This document shows positions 21,257 through 30,700 of a stretch of 64,000 nucleotides of DNA, in pieces. The position numbers were made by a program, and so were the translations under genes. The notes beneath the pieces were generated by a model. That model saw only the letters and a program-made list of their open reading frames with translations. It was not told where the DNA came from and made no database searches. This DNA comes from Brachionus manjavacas (Eukaryota; Rotifera; Eurotatoria; Ploima; Brachionidae). The number at the start of each line of letters is the position of its first letter. Within the stretch, counting starts at the first letter, position 1. The stretch lies in the NCBI GenBank assembly GCA_019054805.1, contig JAHQIY010000013.1, positions 1,736,001-1,800,000 on the forward strand, given 5' to 3'.

Positions 21257-22120
21257 GGATTTTTTTTTTCATTTTTCAATCATTTTTACTGATCAAGTAA
21301 AGTTACATTCAAAAACAAAATATAATTTTCAGGACTCTCAGTTAATATTCATTCAATTATTCTTAATTTTATATTGATAAATATATATTTCATCATATTG
21401 AAAAATCCTCAGAAAAATATTTTTTTTCTATTTTAGACTTCTTATTTCCCTTTTCTTGTGATTCTTATTATATTGAGCAGATTATTTTTTGTTCCAGAAT
21501 TCACATAAAATGAAGATTCAAATGAGACATCAATAGCATTTTACATAATTAATTTTTTTTAAATTAAAATCCGCTACAATTACTACCTGGAACAGCAATC
21601 AGCATATTTGCCGTTCCAGGTAGCTATTGTATCAGCCTACAAAACAAGAACCCAAGAAAGTGCCATTTAAAAAAAAATTAAAGACTTAACCCGGACTTTA
21701 TTTAAAAAAAATTTTAATCTCAAATGTTGTGACTTCTCTTGAAATAAATAAAATTTTAAGTCCAAGTATTTTGGATGAATATTTTTTTATTAATCAAATT
21801 TAAATTTCAAAGATATCGATTTCTAACCCAGTGAGTTTAATTAGGGAAAAATCGGGACAACAATTTTTCAGATCCGAAGCGGTGGTGTGCTCGATTGGAG
21901 ACATCATCACAAATCAGTCCAATATTTTTCAATCTACCTCGACAAATACAAAAAAAAACAAATTAATTATTTTAATCACTTTTTTCTTGTTTGATTTTTT
22001 CAAAATCAACAGCCCTCAATGGCATTAAGAAATTTAAATTTTTTTCTCTCGATTTTAAAATTATTTTATCTGTGTCGCTCAAAATTTTTAAATGCTTCTC
22101 ATTTATCTAAAAATAGTCAA
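21257..22120. other. Intergenic; one strong hairpin, no confirmed gene
   Basis: AT-rich, apart from the hairpin at 21573-21633. A minus-strand frame at about 21800-21900 (MMSPIEHTTASDLKNCCPDF) is more balanced in composition and might be a last exon of the Tudor-type gene to the right, but it is not supported by a splice phase. Confidence 0.4.
21573..21633. repeat. 26-bp-stem hairpin with 9-nt loop
   Basis: The arms 21573-21598 and 21608-21633 are reverse complements with four mismatches; the core TACCTGGAAC pairs with GTTCCAGGTA. The arms are less AT-rich than the surroundings. It could be a small foldback insertion or a structured RNA. The loop is short for a microRNA precursor and the orientation is unknown. 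Confidence 0.6.
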
Positions 22121-24276
22121 TTATTTAATTAAAGAATGGTTTAATGGTTTATTTTTTTCGAATCTCACTTGTTTCCACCTTAAGCGTCGATCAAAAAACT
22201 GGGGCTCCTTTAGAGTTCTTTTTTCAGAAAGAAGTGCCAAAATTGAGGTCCGACTGTTTTTTTGTAGATTTCTCATTTTATTTGCATCATCATTACCTGT
22301 GAACTGTTTTGAATTTTTATTTCCGACTAACAATTGATTAACAATTGATCTGAATGAATTGAGCAAAATTTTTAATTTTCTAATTTTCAAAAAAAAATTA
22401 ATGAGTGAATAATTTTACCAAAGCAATGTCACGGTCGTAGAAATCGACCTCAAAATAATCCTCAATATCATTTTCTGTGTAAATAGGCCTTCTTGTCTCA
22501 GTGTCAAATCCGAGGCCACAAAGAGCGCCCGTGTAAGTCAAAGTCTTAGGATCATAGCGAAACTCGACTTCAGGAGAAAACGCTAAAAGAACCAAAGAAA
22601 CAAGACCTTTTATTTTTGGAAGTAAACAAGTCTCCCTAAGAACAATGTCTCTTCCGTTTTCAGATATCTGATGAGGCACTAGCAAGTTAGAACACTTTAA
22701 AGTGTGGTCCTGGTCAAGCAGAATTCGGTTAATGGAAAGGCGATCAGGACGGGCTGACAAATTTAACCATATTATATTATTAATTATTAATTAATAAATT
22801 AATCTAAATTATAAAATATTTTTTTTTAAAATTTTTAATTTTAATCTATTCAGCAATTTAAAATGAATCATCACTTAATTCAGATTGTCGGTGTAAAAGA
22901 AATAATAAAAGGGCATTATGATTTTCTGTAAATTAATTTTTCAAAAATCAATTAATTTAAAAAAAAAACGTCAATAAATAAGTCGTCAATTAAAAAAACA
23001 AAAGTCCATTAATTTTTATTTTATAAATTAAAATTTTATTTATCAATAAAAAAAAAGTTTAATCAGATTAAAAAAAAACAGCATTTATTAGAGAAAAATT
23101 TAACAAAAAATTAATTGAGCATTAAAGCACTTGGTCTTTTATTTTTTTTTTTATTTGTGGTTTATTTTTTTTGGTCATCCGACAGGTCTTGTTTCTCTTA
23201 AAGGAACGTCTATAGCTTGGCTTGGAAAATCCTGAAACTCAATTATATCTGGAACTAGGTTCATTTTAGATTTTTTTTAGATTTTTGAGTGTTGAAAAAA
23301 AAGGTTTTAATATAATTCAAAATGAGATTAAAAGTTCCATGTAAATTTTATTTACATTAATATTATTTTTATTGATTCCATAATATAATTAATTGACAAT
23401 AATTTATTAAATTGACATAAGAATATTCTATTGACAAATCTTCAATTTTATGTATTTCTTTTATTTAAAATTGACTCTTGTTTAATTAATTGATTTTTGA
23501 ACTATTTTATTGATTTTTGTTTTTTTTATGGACATTCTAATTATCAATTGATTTTTATTTATTTTAATTGACGTTTTGAATAAAATATTAATTGATTTTT
23601 GTAAAATTAATTGACAGAAAAACATAGAGCCTAATAAAAGCTGTAGTCTGAAAAAATTTAAAAATTAGATCGGTTTAAAATTTTCTTTTTTTTATTTCAA
23701 TTTTAGTTCCAGGACAATTTTAAAATATGATAATATCTATGGAAGTAAAAGTTGGAAATTGGAGTTTTTAAAGTAATTAGTTAAATTTATGTTTAGGCAC
23801 GTAAAATTATAAATTTCCTGTAAAGATACGTTATGAAAAATAAAAATAAAATAAAAAAATGTATATCTTTGAAGTATAGGGTTCATCACATTTATTAAAA
23901 ATTCCGATTTTAATTAATTTCGATGCCAAGTTAAACTCGAATAAAGGATTATCAGAGTCTAACAGAGTTACTCGGACCGTATTCTCAACAATAGAGTAAA
24001 TTCTTGCTTTTAAATTTTGTACAGAATATAAAATGGTGCTGTATTCGTCCAAAGCTTTTTCTGATTTAACTTTGTCTGACAAAATTAAAGAATCTAGTCT
24101 TAATTGTGCGATCTCACAGCGTATTGCCTTAAAAAAATAAAAATTAAATTTGAATAATTTATTTATAAAAAGTTGAAAAAAGTCACTTGGCTCGGAATTT
24201 CGATCAATTCTTGAGGACATTCATAAATCAATTGGAAATCTTTTTCTTCACTATTCCCATAATCCACGTAAATGAT
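22121..24276 (-). pseudogene. Tudor domain plus C-terminal region of a TDRD9/Spindle-E-like piRNA helicase, 5' part missing
   Basis: Exon 24276-24187 (30 codons) reads IIYVDYGNSEEKDFQLIY and ECPQELIEIPSQ; YVDYGNSE is the Tudor-domain core strand. It joins in phase across a GTGACT..TTTAAG intron to exon 24127-~23870 (AIRCEIAQLRLDSL, LKARIYSIVENTVRVTLLD, CDEPYTSK), the extended Tudor part. A mini-exon at about 23264-23180 reads VPDIIEFQDFPSQAIDVPLR. Exon 22753-22419 has LLPKIKGLVSLVLLAFSPEV and YTGALCGLGFDTETRRPIY, a region I associate with the C-terminal part of TDRD9/Spindle-E. A further open piece spans ~22390-22121. Animal members are DExH helicases in germline transposon silencing. No helicase domain is found upstream; a plus-strand gene begins at 24627. 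Several junction phases do not match, so this is probably a truncated copy. Confidence 0.6.
23375..23625. repeat. Second cluster of ATTGAC / ATTGATTTTT motifs
   Basis: About a dozen copies of ATTGAC or ATTGATTTTTG in one orientation within 250 bp, irregularly spaced, interrupting the Tudor-type gene between its exons at 23870 and 23264. It resembles the TTTGACA cluster beside the MULE gene at 1560-1822 in motif, density and spacing. I infer a remnant of a MULE subterminal region. Flanking 22760-23170 and 23275-23370 show no gene. Confidence 0.5.
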
Positions 24277-24626
24277 CTAAATAGTTTAAACTTTTATTTT
24301 CAACAACTCGACGGTCTAGATCAACAACTAGACCAAGCCGCAAAAAAAAAAATTTCAAGCAAGAAACATCGGTTGTCAGCACCTTAATGCTCCAAAGCAA
24401 AAACAAACTATAATTAGTGCCACTACTAAAATATTTCTCTAGATCGATCGACAAATATTTAATATTTCCTGACCTTGTCTTTTTAAAAATTTAATGATAT
24501 ATATGTGATTATATAAGAGATGGTTTTTCAGATAGATAGATATTATTATTTTGCAAAATTAAGTTTTTTGAAGAAAATAAATTAATTTTATTTCCTTTAT
24601 TTAGAATAATCTTTAGAAATTTAAAT
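24277..24626. other. Divergent intergenic gap between Tudor-type relic and chromodomain gene
   Basis: Short AT-rich stretch between a minus-strand and a plus-strand gene. At 24311-24333 there is a small palindromic word (GGTCTAGATCAACAACTAGACC). Open frames on the minus strand at 24251-24454 are not a convincing exon beyond 24276. The promoter of the chromodomain gene should lie here; no motif is clear. Confidence 0.4.
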
Positions 24627-26813
24627 ATGGAAAAATTTAATCCGGAAAATACAGAAAATAATCACACAAAATTTTGTGAAATTGAAAACTTGGTTAAAGT
24701 AAATTATTAAATTTAAAATTAAAATTTCCATTTTCCATTTTAATCTTTTAAGTCATCAAATGCATCTTCAATTCTGTCGAACAGCTCAAAGGTACAATTA
24801 CATTATATTCAGTAAAATATTTAAATAATTTTTAAGGAGAAAATCTCCGTCGGCTATTAACCGCGACAGAATAAAAAGTTGCATTCTCAGAGCAAAAATT
24901 ATTTACTGTGCAGTAAATAAAATAATTGATTTAAAAACTGAGGATTTCAAGAGAATGATTGAAAGTATTGTATTTTTATTATTCTTACATATATTTTATT
25001 TTTGTCTTCTGTTAGATTCAAATATTTTGCCGGAGGAAGTCCTATTAAACAAATCTGTTCAAAATCGTAATATTATTTACGATTTTGATAGCTCAAAAAT
25101 AAAAATTGAATTTGATGAGCAAAAAATGGAGGACTTTGAGTCCCATTTCCTTGACAATTACTACGAAATCGTCAAGGAAAACCGGTTGAAATCGAGCTTA
25201 AAATTTGCCAGCCTTAATCAAAAGCTTGACGAACTGAAGAATAAGCTTCAGTCCGAAGAAAAGTCTTCAAGCTCAAATAAAAATCAACTTGAGCAAAAAA
25301 TTCCTGTAAATTTATTTTAATTTTTTGAATATTTACATTTTATTTAAATTTATTATTTTTTTTAGACCAAGTCGCCAGCCGTCAATATGGGCCGCAAAAT
25401 ACCTTCGACTCGTGAAAAACCACTAAAATCCAGACTCGGCGAAGACACTCAATCGGGAGAAACTTCGGAGTCTGAGAGTGAAATGGTTGAAGGCAGGACC
25501 ATTTCCTCACTGACCACCATAACAGATGAAAGGGTCACGGCACCAGATGCTACAACATCATCGGAAGCAACAGCAAGACAAATAAATGTTCCTGGTTGCT
25601 CAAATGGCAAGGAAAAAGATGAAGATGAGGCACCCTCTCAACCTCAAAATAAAAAGTCAAAAGATTCATCACAAGAAACTGTAAGTGTAAATCCTGTAAT
25701 CTATAATTTTTAGTATTATTACTAAATTAAATTTTTTTAAGTCAACACCTTTAAAGCAAGAAGGCAATTCAATTGCTAATACCAAAATGAACGTGAAAAG
25801 CAAAATGACCATCACGCGCCTATCTAGCCATTTGCCACTAACTGGCCACAGAAATAAAAAAACACCCCAAAAAATTTCGGTAAATTTTTTTCAATTTTTT
25901 GAATATTTACTTTTTATTTAAATTTATTATTTTTTTTAGACCAAGTCGCCAACCGTCAATATGGGCCGCAAAATACCTTCGACTCGTGAAAAACCACTAA
26001 AATCCAGACTCGGCGAAGACACTCAATCGGGAGAAACTTCGGAGTCTGAGAGTGAAATGGTTGAAGGCAGGACCATTTCCTCACTGACCACCATAACAGA
26101 TGAAAGGGTCACGGCACCAGATGCTACAACATCATCGCTAGCAACTGCAGGGCAAATTAATGTTCCTGGTTGCTCAAATCATAATGACATGGTTGACGAA
26201 GAACTAGAGGAAGAGGAGGAGGATTTTATCCCGCCTGAGGAAATACTTAAACGACAACTCATGTCAGAATTCAAGCGGAATTCTAAGTTTGATCTTAGAG
26301 ATGTCGAGTATTTTGTAAGAATTATTTAATAATTTTTTAATGATTAAATAATTCTTACAAAATAGACGTCAATTTCTTTAGAAGTGTAATTTAACAATAA
26401 TTTTAGAAGTGTAATTTAACAATAATTTTACTAATTAAGATCAATGGCATAATTGGGCACAAATTTGAAGAAGGTAAATTAAAACTCCTCCTCAAATGGG
26501 ATAAATGTGGAAAAAAAGAATACCAGGAGTAAATTTAATATCTTTTTCTTAAAAAACTTTTATTTTAATTTTGCGTAGTTCATGGGAGGCCTTCTCGGAC
26601 GTGTATGCGCCAACCTTATATTAAAATTATTCGAAAAAAAACAAAATCAAATTTGGCTAGAAATTTAAGTGTTGCAGGCCCAAAAGAGCCACAGATGGGA
26701 CAAACCATTTCAAATTAGCATCCGATTTAACAAAAGAACAATTGGGTTTAGCCGACAAAACCTTTGAAACAATAGGAAAAGGTCCGATTACAAATAAGAG
26801 AAGAAAAAATTGA
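24627..26813 (+). CDS. Chromodomain protein gene, about nine exons, acidic N-terminal half
   Basis: Supported exons: 24627-24698 (ATG start), 24753-24791, ~24837-24964, 25016-25305, 25366-25680, 25742-25879, 25940-26314, 26440-26528 and 26579-26660 (TAG). Most join in phase; 24791 to 24837 is off by one base. The N-terminal ~270 residues are lysine-rich, then Ser/Thr/Glu-rich and probably disordered (SRLGEDTQSGETSESESEM twice). An acidic run (ELEEEEEDF) precedes the chromodomain, assembled from three exons: RDVEYF + INGIIGHKFEEGKLKLLLKW + DSWEAFSDVYAPTLY. Chromodomains bind methylated lysines on histone tails. Here the first aromatic (Tyr/Phe) and the Trp of the cage are present, but the third cage position, usually Tyr in WKGY, is Cys in WDKC. 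The frame reopens after TAG to TGA 26811-26813 with a basic tail. It could be a host gene or a transposon-linked one; the MULE gene follows on the same strand. Confidence 0.72.
25319..26137 (+). repeat. Tandem exon duplication inside the chromodomain gene
   Basis: Bases 25366-25563 and 25940-26137 (198 bp) differ by a single substitution (CCAGCC versus CCAACC). The identity extends upstream into the intron 3' end. Downstream the exons diverge but share NVPGCSN. The 574-bp repeat distance includes the intervening exon 25742-25879. Both copies keep phase 0 at their acceptors, so the duplication lengthens the protein by repeating the TKSP..NMGRKIPSTREK segment. Confidence 0.9.
26309..26364. repeat. 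Perfect 22-bp inverted repeat over a splice donor
   Basis: 26309-26330 (starting TATTTTGTAAGAATT) is the exact reverse complement of 26343-26364, with a 12-bp spacer. The left arm contains the last codons of exon 25940-26314 and its GTAAGAATT donor, so folding of the transcript would bury the 5' splice site. Confidence 0.85.
26381..26430. repeat. 25-bp direct tandem duplication in the same intron
   Basis: GAAGTGTAATTTAACAATAA and the next five bases occur twice in a row (26381-26405, 26406-26430), ending exactly at the boundary where the 1.3-kb duplicated block begins (26426). A replication slip or repair scar at the duplication edge is possible. Confidence 0.8.
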
Positions 26814-27744
26814 AACATTGATAAATATTAATACACTATTTTTAACATTTTAATATAGATTTTTTTTTAAAAAAAATTAACAATGAAATGTGATTGAAAA
26901 AAAAATTTTATTTTAGACTTTAATTTCTAAGTGGTTAATTATATTAAATTTAATGAATCTTGAGGAAGTATAATTAAAAATACTAAACCCTTTTATCAAT
27001 AATGCTGAAAATTTTTTTACTTTTAACATGGTATAAAAAAAGCATCTAGAATTAATTTTAAAATTAAAAATCTTAGAATAAAAAAGCTTTAAAAATTAAT
27101 AATGAAAAAAACAAGTTTTGACCTCGTTAAATTAGTTAAAATTACTATTGATATCTTTGAAACTCATCAAATTGATCCAAAAGTAATTCCAAATATATCA
27201 AGATGTTCTGATAATGTATGGTTTATAATTAGCAAACAATATTTTGGTTATAATGATTTTAAAAATTCGATGTTAATTTTTACTTGGTTTAAAAGAAATA
27301 CCAATAACTATGCCAAAATTGTAGAGAACAAGATGAAGCATCCTTTATTAATAACAGAACCGAATGTGTCGAAAGATTTTAAAAAAATGGATATTGAGTT
27401 TGAAAAATCAGAATTTCAAAGCTTTAAAATCTCTGGTAGTAATAGAAAACGCCTTTTAATTGATTTTGAGGAGGCCATGAACAAAAAACTTAATTCAGCT
27501 GGATTTAAATGCTATTTTAGTTGTAGCTACAACTGGTTTAAGAAAAACAATCCATACAAAAGCAATAAAGAAATTTGGCTGGACTTTATAAATGTATTGC
27601 TCCAAATTGTACAAATTTTGATAGACCTGTGATAAAAAATAATTCAGACTTTAAAACAATCGTCAATATTTAATATTGTGATTCTTTCGATCACTGCCAA
27701 GTTAAAAACAAGTTAGAATAGTTGGAGAACAAAGAGAGGCACTT
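26426..27744 (+). repeat. Segmental duplication, copy B (partner 1834-3152)
   Basis: Same length (1319 bp) as copy A and about 99 percent identical by eye. The left part is continuous with the chromodomain gene, so this copy is at or near the original left context. The right part stops at GAGAGGCACTT (27734-27744), after which the satellite begins with GAAGAAATGGACG. Copy A instead continues into the rest of the transposase. The satellite boundary is therefore the breakpoint of this copy. Confidence 0.93.
27102..27632 (+). pseudogene. 5' fragment of the MULE-OTU transposase gene (copy B), frameshifted and truncated
   Basis: Matches 2509-3152 nearly base for base. A one-base deletion (TTGGCTGG instead of TTGGTCTGG, near 27578) shifts the frame before the zinc-finger cysteines and ends it at TGA 27630-27632. 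The homologous frame can still be followed to the satellite junction at 27744. The catalytic region and OTU domain are absent. It is dead. Confidence 0.88.
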
Positions 27745-30700
27745 TGAAGAAATGGACGTCTAATGACAAAGATTGTAAATAAGGACGTTCGAAAGGAAAT
27801 TGAGTTCCCCACATTTAGGTTTTTTATAAGGAAAAGACGAATGAACTGTAGTCTCGACCACTGATTAGACTACAAGGAAACAAAAGAGGAAATTGACGCC
27901 TCAACGAAGAAGTTGTCCACAAGGTAATTATTGAAGAAATTGACGTCTAATGACAAAGAATGTCAATTAGGAAGTTCAAAAGGAAATTGAGTTCCCGACA
28001 TTAAGGTTGTCAATAAGAAAATTTTAGGAAACTTGAGGTCTCGACACCGTATTTGACTACAAGGAAACCGAAAAGGAAATTGACGCCTTAACGAAGAAGT
28101 TGTCCACTAAGAAATTATTGAAGAAATGGACGTCTATTGACAAAGATTGTCAATTAGGAAATTCGAAAGGAAATTGAGTTCCTGACATTAAGGTTGTCAA
28201 TTAGGATATTTTTTGGAAACTTGAGGTCTCGACATCGTATTTGACTACAAGGAAACCGAAGAGGAAATTGACGCCTAAACGAAGAAGTTGTCCACAAGGT
28301 AATTATAGAAGAAATGGACGTCTATTGACAAAGATTGTCAATTAGGAAGTTCGAAAGGAAATTGAGTTTCCGACATTAAGGTTGTCAATTAGGATATTTT
28401 TAGGAAACATGAGGTCTCGACACCGTATCTGACTGCAAGGAAACTGAAGAGGAAATTGATGCCTAAACGAAGAAGTTGTCCACAAGATAATTATAGAAGA
28501 AATGGACGTCTATTGACAAAGATTGTCAATTAGGAAGTTCGAAAGGAAATTGAGTTTCCGACATTAAGGTTGTCAATTAGGATATTTTTAGGAAACTTGA
28601 GGTCTCGACACCGTATTTGACTGCAAGGAAACCGAAGAGGAAATTGACGCCTAAACGAAGAAGTTGTCCACAATGTAATTATAGAAGAAATGGACGTCTA
28701 TTGACAAAGATTGTCAATTAGGAAGTTCGAAAGGAAATTGAGTTTCCGACATTAAGGTTGTCAATTAGGATATTTTTAGGAAACTTGAGGTCTCGAGACT
28801 GTATTTGACTGCAAGGAAACCGAAGAGGAAATTGACGCCTAAACGAAGAAGTTGTCCTCAAGGTAATTATAGAAGAAATGGACGTCTATTGACAAAGATT
28901 GTCAATTAGGAAGTTCGAAAGGAAATTGAGTTTCCGACATTAAGGTTGTCAATTAGAATATTTTTAGGAAACTTGAGGTCTCGACATCGTATTTGACTGC
29001 AAGGAAACTGAAGAGGAAATTGACGCCTAAACGAAGAAGTTGTCCACAAGGTAATTATTGAAGAAATTGACGTCTAATGACAAAGAATGTCAATTAGGAA
29101 GTTCAAAAGGAAATTGAGTTCCCGACATTAAGGTTGTCAATAAGAAAATTTTAGGAAACTTGAGGTCTCGACACCGTATTTGACTGCAAGGAAACCGAAG
29201 AGGAAATTGACGCCTAAACGAAGAAGTTGTCCACAATGTAATTATAGAAGAAATGGACGTCTATTGACAAAGATTGTCAATTAGGAAGTTCGAAAGGAAA
29301 TTGAGTTCCCGACATTAAGGTAGTCAAAAAAGAAAATTTTTAGGAATCTTGAGGTCTCGACACCGTACTTTACTCCAAGGAAACCGAAGAGGTTATTGTC
29401 GCCTTAACGATTAAGTTGTCCACAAAGTAATTATTGAAGAAATGGACGTCTATTGACAAAGATTGTCAATTAGGAAATTCGAAAGGAAATTGAGTTCCTG
29501 ACATTAAGGTTGTCAATTAGGATATTTTTTGGAAACTTGAGGTCTCGACATCGTATTTGACTACAAGGAAACCGAAGAGGAAATTGACGCCTAAACGAAG
29601 AAGTTGTCCACAAGGTAATTATAGAAGAAATGGACGTCTATTGACAAAGATTGTCAATTAGGAAATTCGAAAGGAAATTGAGTTTCCGACATTAAGGTTG
29701 TCAATTAGGATATTTTTGGAAACATGAGGTCTCGACACCGTATCTGACTGCAAGGAAACTGAAGAGGAAATTGACGCCTAAACGAAGAAGTTGTCCACAA
29801 GATAATTATAGAAGAAATGGACGTCTATTGACAAAGATTGTCAATTAGGAAGTTCGAAAGGAAATTGAGTTTCCGACATTAAGGTTGTCAATTAGGATAT
29901 TTTTTGGAAACTTGAGGTCTCGACACCGTATTTGACTGCAAGGAAACCGAAGAGGAAATTGACGCCTAAACGAAGAAGTTGTCCACAATGTAATTATAGA
30001 AGAAATGGACGTCTATTGACAAAGATTGTCAATTAGGAAGTTCGAAAGGAAATTGAGTTTCCGACATTAAGGTTGTCAATTAGAATATTTTTAGGAAACT
30101 TGAGGTCTCGACATCGTATTTGACTACAAGGAAATCGAAGGGGAAATTGACGCCTAAACGAAGAAGTTGTCCTCAAGGTAATTATAGAAGAAATGGACGT
30201 CTATTGACAAAGATTGTCAATTAGGAAGTTCGAAAGGAAATTGAGTTCCCGACATTAAGGTTGTCAATTAGGATATTTTTTGGAAACTTGAGGCCCCGGC
30301 AGCGTATTTGACTACAAGGAAACCGAAGAGGAAATTGACGCCTAAACGAAGAAGTTGTCCACAAGGTAATTATAGAAGAAATGGACGTCTATTGACAAAG
30401 ATTGTCAATTAGGAAATTCGAAAGGAAATTGAGTTTCCGACATTAAGGTTGTCAATTAGGATATTTTAAGGAAACTTGAGGTCTCGACACCGTATTTGAC
30501 TACAAGGAAACCGAAGAGGAAATTGACGCCTAAACGAAGAAGTTGTCCACAAGGTAATTATAGAAGAAATGGACGTCTATTGACAAAGATTGTCAATTAG
30601 GAAGTTCGAAAGGAAATTGAGTTTCCGACATTAAGGTTGTCAATTAGGATATTTTTAGGAAACTTGAGGTCTCGACATCGTATTTGACTACAAGGAAACC

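Noticed and set aside
24960..25015. Hydrophobic run looking like a membrane helix in the chromodomain gene
   Set aside because: It is translated from an intron: GTATTG...TCTGTTAG splices out and joins phase 1 to phase 2 cleanly.
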